64,000 nt of DNA from JACRCT01 sp049841135 (GTDB lineage Bacteria > Myxococcota > Myxococcia > Myxococcales > UBA5297): positions 868,001 through 932,000 of the forward strand of contig JASGHK010000004.1 of NCBI GenBank assembly GCA_049841135.1. Direction: 5' to 3'. Positions 1 to 10,020 of the stretch are shown here, piece by piece. The position numbers and the translations under genes were made by a program. The notes under the pieces were generated by a model. That model made no database searches and was not told the origin of the DNA. It worked only from the letters and a program-made list of their open reading frames with translations. How positions within the stretch are numbered: position 1 is the stretch's first letter; each line of letters starts with the position of its first letter.

Positions 1-1281
1 ACGTCCCACAGGCGCGCCGTGGTGTCCTCGGCCGCGCTGAGCACCCAGGCTCCATCGCGGGAGACCGCGAGCGCCTCGATGCGGCCAGTGTGCCCCAGCG
101 TCCGCTTCACCGCCTTGGCGCCCTCGAGGTCCCAGAGCGTCAGCCCGCCGGCGCTGGTGAGCGCCCGTTCGCCGTCCTTGCTGAACGCGGCGGCGAGGCT
201 GCCCGGGTCGGCCTCGGAGATGGGCGCGAGCGCCTCGCTGGCCTCTGCCGCCCACCCCCAGAATCTCGATCTTCGCCGGCGCCGAGTCGCGCGTGGAGGC
301 GAGGCGCACCTCGCGCTGGCTCGACACCACCGCCCGCTCGCGCAGGCCGTCGGCGCTGTAGGCGAGCGCCAGGACGCGGACCGCCGCGCCCAGCACCTGC
401 TCGTCGCCCGTCGCCAGGTCCGCACGCACCACGCCGACGCCCTCCCGGCCGACGAGCAACTTGGTCCCGTCGGGCGAGACCGCCAGAGCCGTGCACTCGG
501 GCCCTTCGCGCTCGCCCAGGACCTTGGTCGCCCGCCCCTTCGCCAGCTCCCAGACCCGCACCGTGCCGTCGTCGCCGGTCGAGGCGAGCTGCTTGCCGTC
601 GCGGAACCAGGCGAGCGCGCGGACCATCTCCCCGTGCCCATGCAGGATGAGGCCACGGCCCTTGCCCAAGTCCCACACGCGGACAGTGCCGTCCTCGCCG
701 CCGGAGGCGACCCGCTTGCCGTCGGGAGCGAAGGCCAGCGCGCTCACCTCGCCCTGGTGGCGCTTGAGGACCCGCTCGACCTTGCCCGTCTCGGCGTCCC
801 ACAGCGTGATCGTCCCGTCGTGGGCGCCGGTGACCACGTGCTTGCCGTCGGGCGCGAACGCCGCCGCGGTCGCCCCGTCCTGCGACGCGAGCAGCTTCGT
901 CTGCCGGCCAGACTCGAGGTCCCAGACGCGCAGCGGGCTGCCGGGAGCGGAGGCTGCTGCGCGGTGCCCGTCGGGCGAGAGGGCGAGGACCGCCCCGCCC
1001 GAGCGCAGCGCGTAGCCACCCCAGGCATGCGCGAAGCGCGCCTTCTTGGTCTTCGCCACCGCCCTGAGCGTGTCGGGCAGCTCGGGGTGCGAGGGAGCGG
1101 CCGCGCCGGCGGGCCCACGAGCGGCGCTCTGCGCTCCAGGCGTTCCGGACGTCTGGCCCGCGTCGGCCGTCGAGGCCGTGGCGGGCCCCGAGGGCGCACC
1201 TGCATCGGCGCCACGGGCCGTCGGGCTCGCGGCGAGGACCAGGCAGGCCAGCACGGCCGGCGCGGTGCAGAGAGGTCGCAT
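1..1281 (-). CDS. WD40 repeat protein, exported, partial, frame broken
   Basis: The protein starts at 1281 with a signal-peptide-like N-terminus (MRPLCTAPAVLACLVLAASP). An Ala/Gly/Pro-rich linker follows, then WD40 blades whose strands carry motifs such as SPDGHRAA, VWDLESG, FAPDGKHV and LWDAETG, so it is a beta-propeller scaffold outside the cytoplasm. The gene runs off the window. Frame 1 reads well down to about 262 (..KIEILG), after which WD-type sequence (SEADPGSLAAAFSKDGE, LTLWDLEGAK) continues only in the next frame. The switch falls on a C-run at 255-259 and fits one extra base. No partner can be inferred. It is divergent from the lyase gene at 1383. Confidence 0.7.
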   Translation of the reverse strand, partial: MRPLCTAPAVLACLVLAASPTARGADAGAPSGPATASTADAGQTSGTPGAQSAARGPAGAAAPSHPELPDTLRAVAKTKKARFAHAWGGYALRSGGAVLALSPDGHRAAASAPGSPLRVWDLESGRQTKLLASQDGATAAAFAPDGKHVVTGAHDGTITLWDAETGKVERVLKRHQGEVSALAFAPDGKRVASGGEDGTVRVWDLGKGRGLILHGHGEMVRALAWFRDGKQLASTGDDGTVRVWELAKGRATKVLGEREGPECTALAVSPDGTKLLVGREGVGVVRADLATGDEQVLGAAVRVLALAYSADGLRERAVVSSQREVRLASTRDSAPAKIEILGVGGRGQRGARAHLRGRPGQPRRRVQQGRRTGAHQRRRADALGPRGRQGGEADAGAHWPHRGARGLPRWSLGAQRGRGHHGAPVGR

Positions 1282-1382
1282 CGAGGTGCGCTATTTACCC
1301 CGACCGCGCGCCTTCGGGCCACGTTCCAGAAGGGTCCGAGCGTGCTATCGTGCGCCCCTTCTGAACCGTGAAGGGGGGGACC

Positions 1383-2729
1383 ATGAGCTTTCCGGAGCCG
1401 TTCCGCATTCGCAGTGTCGAGCCGATCCACCTCGTCTCGCCCGACCGCCGCCGCACAGCGCTCGAGCAGGCGGGCTTCAACCCCTTCAAGCTCTCCGCCC
1501 GCGACGTCTTCATCGACCTGCTCACCGACTCGGGCACCGGTTGCATGTCCGACTCCCAGTGGGCCTCGCTGCACTGCGCGGACGAGAGCTATGCCGGCTC
1601 GGCGAGCTTCGACCGCTTCCAGGCCACCGTGCGCCAGGTGACCGGCTTCAACGAGGTCATCCCCACCCACCAGGGCCGCGCGGCCGAGCGCATCGTCTGC
1701 GAGACGCTGCTCTCGCCGGGCGACACCGTGGTCTCCAACGGCCTGTTCGACACGACCCACGCCAACGTCGACCGGGTCAAGGCCACGGGGATCGACCTGC
1801 CCTGCGCGCAGGCGATGAAGAACGACGACCCCTACCCGCTCAAGGGCGCCTTCGACCTCAAGGCCCTGGAGGCCACGCTCGAGAAGGAGAAGGTGAAGTT
1901 TGCCGTCGTCACCTGCACCAACAACTCCTACGGTGGCCACCCCGTGCCGCTGGCGAACATCCGCGAGGCCTCGCGGCTCTGCCATGCCAAGGGCGTCTTC
2001 GTCTTCATCGACGCCGCGCGCTTCGCCGAGAACGCCGGCATGCTGGCCCGCCGCGACCCGGACTGCCGTGGCCGCTCGGCCGCCGACCTCGCCCACGCGA
2101 TCTTCGCGCTCGCCGACGGTTGCATGATGAGCGCCAAGAAGAACGGCCTGGCGCACATCGGCGGCTTCATCGCGCTGCGCGACAAGGCCATGGCCGACCG
2201 GCTGCGCGAGAACCTCATCGTCACCGAGGGCTTCGAGACCTACGGAGGGCTCGCCGGGCGCGACCTGGACGCCATCGCCATCGGCCTGAAGGAGTCCTTG
2301 GACGAGGAGATGCTGGGGCAGCGGCTGGGCCAGGTGGAGCGCTTCCACGCTTCGCTCGTGCGCAGCGGCATCCCGGTGATGATGCCCGCCGGCGGCCACG
2401 CCGTTTACCTCGACGCCGCGGCGCTCTTCCCGCACATCCCCGCCGAGCAGTTCCCCGGGCACGTGCTGGCCTGCGCGCTGTACACCGAGGGCGGGGTGCG
2501 CGCCTGCGAGATCGGCACGCTGATGTTCCCGCCGGGCTCGCGCCCCAAGGGGTCGCCCGAGCTGACCCGGCTGGCCATCCCCTGGCGTACCTACACCGAC
2601 GCGCACCTCGACCACGTCGCGGAGACGTTGACCCGGATCGCGGCGAAGAAGGCCTCGGTCAGGGGCATGAGGATCGTCTCGGCCCCGGCAGCGCTGCGCC
2701 ACTTCCGCGCGGTGTTGGCGCCGCTGTAG
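1383..2729 (+). CDS. tnaA: Tryptophanase-like PLP lyase
   Basis: 448-residue member of the tryptophanase/tyrosine phenol-lyase family, cytoplasmic, which splits Trp (or Tyr) to indole (or phenol), pyruvate and ammonia. Family blocks are intact: FIDLLTDSGTG at 43-53, THQGRAAE near 95, FIDAARFAENA at 208-218, and SAKKNGLAHIGGF at 250-262 with K253 as the likely PLP lysine. Two positions favour tryptophanase: EIG where tyrosine phenol-lyase has ERG (its Arg381), and LRHF near the C-terminus where tyrosine phenol-lyase has LRFF. The start is set by GAAGGGGGG at 1368-1378 just upstream. No leader peptide like tnaC and no Trp permease gene is seen nearby. Substrate choice is inferred. Confidence 0.82.
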   Translation: MSFPEPFRIRSVEPIHLVSPDRRRTALEQAGFNPFKLSARDVFIDLLTDSGTGCMSDSQWASLHCADESYAGSASFDRFQATVRQVTGFNEVIPTHQGRAAERIVCETLLSPGDTVVSNGLFDTTHANVDRVKATGIDLPCAQAMKNDDPYPLKGAFDLKALEATLEKEKVKFAVVTCTNNSYGGHPVPLANIREASRLCHAKGVFVFIDAARFAENAGMLARRDPDCRGRSAADLAHAIFALADGCMMSAKKNGLAHIGGFIALRDKAMADRLRENLIVTEGFETYGGLAGRDLDAIAIGLKESLDEEMLGQRLGQVERFHASLVRSGIPVMMPAGGHAVYLDAAALFPHIPAEQFPGHVLACALYTEGGVRACEIGTLMFPPGSRPKGSPELTRLAIPWRTYTDAHLDHVAETLTRIAAKKASVRGMRIVSAPAALRHFRAVLAPL

Positions 2730-2742
2730 TGTCCCGGACGAG

Positions 2743-3441
2743 ATGGCCCCATCCAAGCGGCAAGCGCTCGAGAACATACGCTCCGAGGTGATCTCATGCC
2801 GCAAGTGCCCCCGGTTGGTCGCCTGCCGTGAGAAGGCGGCCGCGGCCCCGCCTCGCCGCTTCGCCGGCCAACGCTACTGGGCGCGTCCCCTGCCCGGCTT
2901 TGGCGATCCCGCCGCGCGGATCGTCGTGGTCGGCCTCGCGCCCGCGGCCCATGGCGGCAACCGGACGGGGCGCTTCTTCACCGGCGACCAGAGCGGCGTC
3001 TGGCTCTTTCGCGCCATGTTCCAGGCGGGCCTGGCCAACCAGCCCCGCTCCGAGAGCCTCGACGACGGGCTGACGCTCCACGGGGCCTACGTGACGGCTG
3101 CGGCGCGCTGTGCCCCGCCCGCCAACAAGCCCACCCCCGCCGAGAAGCGACGCTGCCTGCCCTACCTTGTCCGCGAGCTGGAGATCCTCCGCCCGTCGGT
3201 GCTGGTGGCGCTGGGCTCCATCGCTTGGGACGCCTGCCTGGCGGCGCGTGGAGCGCTCGGGCAGGAGATGCCCAAGCCCAGGCCCCGGTTCGGGCACCTC
3301 GCCGAGGCGCACTTCGAGGACGGCGCGACGCTGCTGGGCTCCTACCACCCCAGCCAGCAGAACACCTTCACCGGCAAGCTCACCGAGCCGATGCTGCGCC
3401 AGGTCTTCGTGCGTGCGCGCACGGTGGCGGGCCCGCTCTGA
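2743..3441 (+). CDS. Uracil-DNA glycosylase, family 5 (UdgB type)
   Basis: 232-residue DNA repair enzyme that removes uracil and other deaminated bases from DNA. Motif A is GLAPAAHGGNRTGR at about 64-77, lacking the acidic or Asn residue of classical UDGs, as is typical of family 5. Motif B is GSYHPSQQNTFTG near the C-terminus. C19, C22 or C28, C123 and C138 can supply the four ligands of the family's 4Fe-4S cluster. The gene begins 13 bases after the tryptophanase stop on the same strand, so the two may be co-transcribed. Confidence 0.88.
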   Translation: MAPSKRQALENIRSEVISCRKCPRLVACREKAAAAPPRRFAGQRYWARPLPGFGDPAARIVVVGLAPAAHGGNRTGRFFTGDQSGVWLFRAMFQAGLANQPRSESLDDGLTLHGAYVTAAARCAPPANKPTPAEKRRCLPYLVRELEILRPSVLVALGSIAWDACLAARGALGQEMPKPRPRFGHLAEAHFEDGATLLGSYHPSQQNTFTGKLTEPMLRQVFVRARTVAGPL

Positions 3442-3563
3442 GCTCCAAGGCAGAGCGCCTGGGACCGACGCTCCAGGCGACCCCATCGCCAGAAGCTGCG
3501 GCGGGTCGTCCAACGAGTGTGACGCCGGGACCCGCATCCTTATATGGAGCGCCGCAGGCCCAC

Positions 3564-5946
3564 CTACTGGAAGACGCTGATCTGGTCGAGCTTGGGGACG
3601 GGGACATACATCCACTGACCACTGGGGTCGAAGCCCGGGCCCGAGCCGCGCCCAGGGATCTGGTAGGTGGCCCAGGTCCCGAAGCCCGGAGCGGGAAGGA
3701 CGTAGCCCTCCGGGTCGTACAGCAGCAGCCGCGTCACGAAGACGCCCTGGCGCTCGCTCAGCCACGTCGCCAGCTGCTGGTCGGGCGTTCCGGCCCCCAG
3801 CAGCGGTCCGTCCAGCCAGGAGGCCTCGGTCTTGAGCTCTTCGGCGAAGAGGTTCGGCCAGGTGATGATGACCGGCCCGTCCGCCGACTTGCCGAAGCAG
3901 ACCGCCGGCCCGCTCTTGAGGTCGGCGACGCCCAGGAAGTCACCGAACGCCAGCGGGAGTGCGACATGGTTGGCGGGGGCCGCGCTGCCGAAGTCCGCGA
4001 CGCTCCAGGAGGTGACGGCGTAGCCCTCCTTCGAGCTGCGGACGACGAGGATCTGCGACTCCACTCCGGCCTCGCGACGCACTCCCAGGCCGGCCAGCCG
4101 GACGCCGTCCGCCAGCTCGAGCCGCTTCGACAGCGCGAAGCCGCGGTGCTCGTCGTCGCCGGTCGGGCCGAAGACCTCCACCGCTCCCACCGAGCCCACC
4201 AGGAGCCCGCCGCCCGGTAACGGAACCACCGTGGTGGGCTTGTCCGGCAGCCCCTCCACGACCAGCCGCTCCTCGTCGCGGTCGAGGATCCCCAGCTCGC
4301 GCTCGTGGACCACCACGGTGTGGAGGTCCGAGGTGACAGCCAGGCGCAGCGGCGCCGAGACCGGCTCCAGCGGCGGACTCCGGTGCGCGAGCGCGACGGT
4401 CCGCGTCAGCTCCAGCGAGCTCGCGTCGATGACCAGCACCATCCCCGCCGCCCGCGCCAGGGCGTGCATCGCGTAGTCGCGCGCCGGCAGGCGCGGGTCG
4501 TAGGAGTACGGGGCCACGACTCCGCCCGGGCCATCGTCGGCGCTGCCCAGCTCCAGGCCGAAGGAGATGCGTCCCAGCCAAAGCCCGCTGGAGGCCTGGA
4601 TGATGTCCACGCCGTTGTCCTCGGCGTTGGCCACCGCGAGCTCGTCGATGTCCGCCGCGAGGTCCAGGACGGTCGGCTCGCCGCGGATCTGCACGGTCCA
4701 CTCGGCCTCTTCGCTGATCGCGTCGTACTGGACCACCGAGCCGTCGGCCGGCTTGGTGAGCACGACCTTGCCGTCCTCGATGCCGCGGACGAGCGCCCCG
4801 AATCCGCCCGTAGGAGACGAGCAGCAGGTGTCGCGAGTGGCCGGCGGCCTCGAGCGGCAGCGAGGGGTTCACGAAGACCAGGTCGCCGTCGGTCATCCCC
4901 AGCGCCAGCAACAGCCCCTCGGCCGTCTTGACCACCGCGATGGGGCCCGCCGGCGTGCCGTCCTTCGCGTTGGGCTTGAACACCACCTCGACCTTGTCGG
5001 GGTCGACGCGGACGACCTGCGTCTCGGTGTGCTTGTCGACGAGCTGCTCCACCACCAGGTAGAGCGTCCCCGCCTCGTCCGTCGCCGCGCCCAGCGCCTG
5101 GGTGACGTCCGCCAGCGCAACGGAGGACGCCTCGACGAGCCTCTCGAGCTCGCCGCTTTGGGTCGGCGGCTCGCGGGACCAGGTGGTCAAGGCGAACTGT
5201 CCGTAGAGCCCGACGCCGACGGTCATCGGCGGCTGGCCCGCCGGCACCGGCACGATCAGCTTCTGGATCCAATCGGACGGGCTGGACAGGGCCAAAGGCG
5301 CTCCGCTGGGCCCGTCGACCTCCAGGAGGATGCCCTGGCCGTCTCCGGCGCGGACCGAGACCAGCGCGCGCGGGGCCAGCGGCGAGCGGCCGAAGGCCAC
5401 GGGCCGGCCGGGGACGCGGTTGAAGCCGCCCGCATCGTCGACGAGCAGGTCGAACAGCGTGGAGGCGATGACCACCGTCTCCGCGCTGTCGAACAGCCCC
5501 ACCGGCTTGTGCCTGAAGCGGACGTCGGCGACGGCGCTCCCCACGATCGGATGACCGTAGCCGAGCGGGACGAAGCCAGCGCCTTCGCTCGGGCTGCTCT
5601 GCCCCTTGGAGTTGGTGACGGTGAGGGGCCCCGTGAGCTGCAGCAGCGAGGGGACGGGGACGTGCATCACCGTCGCGGTCGCGTCGATGGCGCGCGAGGT
5701 CAGGCCGCCGGCGAAGGTCACCTCGTTGAGCGCGGCAGCGTCGCCCTCGTCGAAGTTCTCGCCGACGATCTCGATGACGTCGTCGCCGTACGCTGCAGGC
5801 GGGTCGAAGCTGGCGATGCGCGGCGCCGACCGCGGGGCGAGCCCGAAGTCACGGCAGCCCGCGATCGCCGCGGCGAGGCCAAAGAGGAGGACCAGGAGAG
5901 GAAGACGTAGAGCGGGGCTGGCGCGCACGGTGCGTGATTGTGTCAT
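3564..5946 (-). CDS. Lipoprotein with IPT domain and beta-propeller, frame broken
   Basis: The N-terminus at 5946 has a lipoprotein signal (LLFGLAAAIAGC). An IPT/TIG-like module follows (APRIASFDPPAAYGDDVIEI..GENF), then a long region with repeated beta-strand patterns typical of a propeller. No catalytic motif is seen. The 5' part reads in one frame to about 4808 (..LLLVSYG). The 3' part (GGFGALVRGIEDGKVVLTKPADGS.. to the TAG at 3564) is in the next frame, consistent with one extra base in the CCGCCCG stretch at 4804-4810. I treat it as one cell-surface protein of unknown function. The gap to the UDG gene (3442-3563) holds no gene. Confidence 0.7.
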
Positions 5947-6014
5947 TTGCGCGACGGTCGAGCCAACCGCCTTTGGACGCCCCAGACGGAGGCTCGGCCG
6001 GGCCGTTCGGGCGG

Positions 6015-6719
6015 CTAGGCCTTGAGGCCCACGAAGATGTTCTGCACGTCTTCGTCCTCGTCCATGTCGGTGAGGAACTCCTCGACCTCGGCGCGCTTGG
6101 CATCGTCGAGGGTGACCGGGTTCTTGGGGAGCCAGGCCAGGTTGGCGGCGGAGACCTTCCAGCCGAGCGTCCCGAGCGCCTTGGTGACCCCGTCGAGGTC
6201 CGCCGGTTCGGTGATGAAGCGGGAGGCGCCCTCCTCGCCTGCCTCGACTTCCTGGGCCCCGGCCTCGATGGCCGCGCCCTCCGCATCGGCCCCGGAGCCC
6301 GGCGGGGTCGCCTCGACCACGCCGACGCGCTTGAAGTCCCAGGACACCGCGCCCGGCGCGGCGATCTGGCCCTTGCGGAAGAGCACCTTGATGTTGGTGA
6401 CCGTCCGCGCGCGGTTCTCGGTGAGGCACTCGACGATGACCGGCACCTGGTGGGGCGCGAAGCCCTCGTAGATCACCGTCTCGTAGTTGACCGCCTCGTC
6501 GAGCAGGCCGGCGCCCTTCTTGATGGCGCGCTCGAGCGTGTCGCGGGTCATCGATGCCTTGCGCGCCGCCTCGATGAACATGCGCAGCTTGGGGTTCTTC
6601 TCGGGATCGGGCCCGCCGTTCTTGGCGGCGATGGCGATCTCCTTGGCCAGCTTGGTGAACAGGCGGCCCTTGGCGTCCGCGGCCTGCGTGCGACCCTTGT
6701 GCTTCCACTGTGCGCCCAT
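6015..6719 (-). CDS. yebC: YebC/PmpR family protein
   Basis: 234 residues, the normal length for YebC. Members act in the cytoplasm; some are transcription regulators, and others have been linked to translation of proline-rich stretches. The start MGAQWKHKGRTQAADAKG and the block ARKASMTRDTLERAIKKGAG are diagnostic. The opening differs from the classical AGHSKWANIKHRK form, so this is probably the second YebC clade. The C-terminal third is acidic (DMDEDEDVQNIF). AAGGAGCCGAC lies upstream of the ATG as ribosome-binding site. It is divergent from the cystathionine beta-synthase gene. No target can be inferred. Confidence 0.85.
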   Translation of the reverse strand: MGAQWKHKGRTQAADAKGRLFTKLAKEIAIAAKNGGPDPEKNPKLRMFIEAARKASMTRDTLERAIKKGAGLLDEAVNYETVIYEGFAPHQVPVIVECLTENRARTVTNIKVLFRKGQIAAPGAVSWDFKRVGVVEATPPGSGADAEGAAIEAGAQEVEAGEEGASRFITEPADLDGVTKALGTLGWKVSAANLAWLPKNPVTLDDAKRAEVEEFLTDMDEDEDVQNIFVGLKA

Positions 6720-6865
6720 CGTCGGCTCCTTGAGAACGAACCCGGCGATGGTCTACCCCACGGCCGGAGCGGCTGGCGAGCGAGAAACAGCGGGTTTTCA
6801 GCGGCGCCGCGCTCCCGGGATCCGTAATAATGCCGCGCGACCCACAGCACCTCCGGAGCCTCCCC

Positions 6866-8251
6866 ATGCCCGTCTGCCAGGACGTCCTCCAAGCCATCGG
6901 CCGCACCCCGCTCGTGCGCCTCAACAAGCTCACCGGGCGCGACGACGCCACGGTCTACGTCAAGTGCGAGTTCATGAACCCGGGCGGCGCCATCAAGGAC
7001 CGCATGGCGCGCTACATCCTGGACCAGGCGGAGCGCGAGGGGCGCATCAAGCCCGGCGCGACCATCGTGGAGAACACCAGCGGCAACACCGGCATGGGCG
7101 TGGCGCTGTGGGCGGCGGTGAAGGGCTACCGCTGCGTCTTCACGATGCCGGACAAGATGTCGACCGAGAAGATCAACGCCCTCAAGGCCTTCGGGGCCGA
7201 GGTCGTGGTCACGCCGACCAACGTCGCCGCCGAGGACCCGCGCAGCTACTACGAGACGGCCAAGCGCATCCACCGCGAGACGCCGGGCTCGTTCATGCTG
7301 AACCAGTACCACAACCCCGCGAACATCGAGGCGCACTACCAGCTGACCGGCGGAGAGCTGGTCGAGGACTGCGAGAAGGCGGGCCTGACCCCCGACTTCT
7401 TCGTCGCCGGGCTGGGCACCGGCGGCACGATGAGCGGCGCCGGCAAGCGGCTCAAGGAGCGCTTCCCCAAGCTCAAGAACGTGGGCGTGGACCCCGACGG
7501 CTCGGTGTACCTGGACTACTTCAAGACCGGGAAGATGGTGCAGCCGCACGTCTACAAGGTCGAAGGCATCGGCGAGGACATGCTGTGCGGCGCGCTGGAC
7601 CTGAAGGTTCTCGACGACATCCGCCGCGTGGACGACAAGGGCTCGTTCGTGGCGGCGCGGCGCCTGGCGCGCGAGGAGGGCCTGTTCGCCGGCGGCTCGA
7701 CGGGCGCGGCGGTGTCGGTGGCGCTGGAGCTGGCGCGCGAGGCGGGCAAGGGCAAGACCATCCTGGTCATCGCGCCCGACAGCGGCAGCCGCTACATCTC
7801 GAAGTTCTATTCGGACGAGTGGATGAAGGACAACGGCTTCATCGACCCCACCGACCGACTGGGAACCGTGGGCGACCTGCTCGGCAGCAAGGAGCGCACC
7901 GTCTACACCGTCAAGCCGACGGACCGCGCCCAGCACGCGGTGGAGCTGATGAAGAAGCACGGCGTCTCGCAGCTGCCGGTCACCGACGAGAGCGGAAAGC
8001 CCGTGGCCATCGTGCACGAGGTCGATCTCTTGCAGGCCTTGCTCGACGGCCGTCACAAGCTCGACGAGCCGCTGCAGGGCGTGATGAAGCCGCTGGTGGG
8101 AGTCGTCACTCCGCGCACGCCGGTCTCGCGGCTCAAGGAGCTCTTCGCCAGCGACCACGTGGCCATCGTCAAGGACGGCGACCGGCTGGCGGCGGTGGTG
8201 ACGAAGATCGACCTGATCGAGTGGCTCGGAGCGCGGGCCGCAGCGGGCTAG
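6866..8251 (+). CDS. cbs: Cystathionine beta-synthase with C-terminal CBS pair
   Basis: 461 residues. The catalytic domain (about 1-330) is a fold-type II PLP enzyme that joins homocysteine to serine (transsulfuration) or makes cysteine. K44 in GGAIKDRMA is the PLP lysine, TSGNTGMG at 71-78 is the substrate loop, and GTGGTMSGAGK binds the phosphate. Two CBS domains (about 345-455) follow and normally sense S-adenosylmethionine or adenylates. There is no N-terminal haem domain, as in other bacterial forms. I chose MPVCQD because CTCCGGAGCC precedes it; an in-frame ATG 36 bases upstream lacks a good site. Confidence 0.88.
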   Translation: MPVCQDVLQAIGRTPLVRLNKLTGRDDATVYVKCEFMNPGGAIKDRMARYILDQAEREGRIKPGATIVENTSGNTGMGVALWAAVKGYRCVFTMPDKMSTEKINALKAFGAEVVVTPTNVAAEDPRSYYETAKRIHRETPGSFMLNQYHNPANIEAHYQLTGGELVEDCEKAGLTPDFFVAGLGTGGTMSGAGKRLKERFPKLKNVGVDPDGSVYLDYFKTGKMVQPHVYKVEGIGEDMLCGALDLKVLDDIRRVDDKGSFVAARRLAREEGLFAGGSTGAAVSVALELAREAGKGKTILVIAPDSGSRYISKFYSDEWMKDNGFIDPTDRLGTVGDLLGSKERTVYTVKPTDRAQHAVELMKKHGVSQLPVTDESGKPVAIVHEVDLLQALLDGRHKLDEPLQGVMKPLVGVVTPRTPVSRLKELFASDHVAIVKDGDRLAAVVTKIDLIEWLGARAAAG

Positions 8252-8330
8252 CCCGCCGCCCATCACCGAAGTCTGCGCGGTTCATCTCGTCCAAGGTCTC
8301 GTGTCGGAAGCCGGGGCGGTCGAATCTAGT

Positions 8331-8372
8331 GCGCTAAAGATATGTCAGTACCCATCAACATGGCTTCAGCAG
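8331..8372 (-). repeat. Degenerate copy of a 42-base hairpin element
   Basis: Lies 13 bases after the stop of the 8386-9963 gene. On the minus strand it matches 30 of 42 positions of the perfect hairpin at 54641-54681, which sits at the same 13-base distance from another stop codon. The arms here pair imperfectly (TGCTGAAG..CTTTAGC). It may be a decayed terminator or a small repeat family member. Confidence 0.5.
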
Positions 8373-8385
8373 AGTCGAAGCCTGG

Positions 8386-9963
8386 CTAGGGCAGCAGCAC
8401 GTCCCAGTTCACCCGCTGCCAGCTCCTCCGGAACGTCGCGAGGTCCGCGAAGCTCGCCGCCTTCTTGTCTTCGCTGCCGTCCAGGAAGGCCACGAAGTCG
8501 AGCTGCCGGTCCGGCTGGTCGTAGGCCTCGTCGAACATCCGCACGAGGTCGTTGGCCGGCAGGGTCATGCGCCCGGCGACGTCCACCAGCGGCAGGTTCA
8601 AGCCCTTCATGTCCGAGGTCGGCGCGTAGGCCTTGACGGCGAGCTCGGTGCACACCAGCGTCGCGTCGGAGAAGAAGTCGAAGTCGAAGTCGTACGGGCG
8701 GCCCTGGTACTCGAACGCCCGCGCCACCGCCCTCGCCTTCTCCACCGCCGGCACCCGCGGCCGCATCACCGCCAGGTAGTCGACCATCAGTGCGTGCTCC
8801 ACCGCCGTGAACGACACGCCCTCGCTGATCGACTCGATGACGCGGATCGGCCGGTGCCCCTGGAAGTCGACGCCCGCCTGGTAGACCTTCCACTTCTCCG
8901 GGTACTTCGCCGCGAGCCAGGCGGTGAACGTGTCGGCCTCGGGCGTCTGCCGGGCCACCCAGGCCTTGACGTCCGGGTCGGCATCGAACGCGAGCGAGAG
9001 CGTCTGCGGATCGCCCACGTACAGCTCGGCGTGCTTCCAGAACCCCGGCAGCCCGAGGTTGGAGAGGAACCAGTTCTGCCGCGCAGTCAGGACGTCGCCC
9101 GGCTGCAGCAGCTTCAGCAGCTCCTCGGCCTGGCCCTTGGTGATGAGCCCCTTCCCGATGCGCTGCACGCGGGTGTCGCCCATCCACTCCGCGACGTCCT
9201 TCTGCACCGGGAAGACGGCCGCCAGCGACGAGTCCTTGAGGACATCGGCGGCGTTGCCCGCGAAGAGCTTGATGCCGCGCTTCTTGAGCCGGTCCTTCGC
9301 CTCCTTGGAGGCCTTTGCCGTCGCCTCCAGCGCCCACTTCACCTCGGCCACGTCGAGCGCCTTGGCCTTCTTGAGCAGTGGCCTGGCCACCGCCGTGTAG
9401 GCGTCGCCGGCGAAGAGCTGGGTGGTCGTCGCGGCGTGGATGACCTTGAGCTTGAACGCCGCGAAGGCCTTGGCGGGGATGCCGAACTCCGCGTCCGGCT
9501 CGTCGAGCAGCACCTCCAGCTGCGGCACGCCCGCGGTCCGGTCCGCGAAGCTCAGGCCCGCCCCCAGCTCGGCGGTGAGCGCCGCGTGCGTCACCAGATA
9601 GCCCCACGCGTGCTTGGCCCCGGTCGGCAGCTCCTTCACGAAGCCCCAGTACCGCTGGCGCATGCCCTCGATGGCCGCGGCATAGGCGTAGAACGAGCCC
9701 CAGGCCGAGAGCAGCGTGCGCTTCTGCTCGAGCGTGTAGGCCGCATCCTTCTTGATCGTGAAGAGCTCGGGCCTGGCCTCCAGCTGCTTCTGCACGCGGC
9801 GCAGGCCCTCCGACCAGAGCCGCAGCTGCGCGAGGTCGGCCTGGGCGACCCTCTGGAACTCCTCGTCCGGGAGCGAATAGAGGCCCTTGCCGGTGGCGGC
9901 GGCGGCTTCCGCCGGAACCGCGGCGAGCGCGACCTGCACGGCAGCGAGGATGGCGAGCGTCAT
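8386..9963 (-). CDS. Exported YiiX/C92-like papain-fold hydrolase
   Basis: 525 residues. A signal peptide spans about 1-22 (..LAAVPAEAAAA), so it is periplasmic or secreted. Residues 25-270 are alpha-helical and unassigned. The C-terminal part has the circularly permuted NlpC/P60 (YiiX, peptidase C92) layout: LLQPGDVLTARQ near 286, the catalytic His in FWKHAELYVG (H311) before the catalytic Cys in ATLVCTELAVKAY (C438). Such enzymes cut amide or ester bonds in cell-wall peptides or lipids; the substrate here is unknown. AGGGGGTCG upstream fits the start. A hairpin element follows the stop. Confidence 0.72.
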   Translation of the reverse strand: MTLAILAAVQVALAAVPAEAAAATGKGLYSLPDEEFQRVAQADLAQLRLWSEGLRRVQKQLEARPELFTIKKDAAYTLEQKRTLLSAWGSFYAYAAAIEGMRQRYWGFVKELPTGAKHAWGYLVTHAALTAELGAGLSFADRTAGVPQLEVLLDEPDAEFGIPAKAFAAFKLKVIHAATTTQLFAGDAYTAVARPLLKKAKALDVAEVKWALEATAKASKEAKDRLKKRGIKLFAGNAADVLKDSSLAAVFPVQKDVAEWMGDTRVQRIGKGLITKGQAEELLKLLQPGDVLTARQNWFLSNLGLPGFWKHAELYVGDPQTLSLAFDADPDVKAWVARQTPEADTFTAWLAAKYPEKWKVYQAGVDFQGHRPIRVIESISEGVSFTAVEHALMVDYLAVMRPRVPAVEKARAVARAFEYQGRPYDFDFDFFSDATLVCTELAVKAYAPTSDMKGLNLPLVDVAGRMTLPANDLVRMFDEAYDQPDRQLDFVAFLDGSEDKKAASFADLATFRRSWQRVNWDVLLP

Positions 9964-10020
9964 CGGCGACCCCCTAAGGTCCCTGTCCTCAAGAGCGAGC
10001 GCGGTCCCGCCTCGTCTGCC

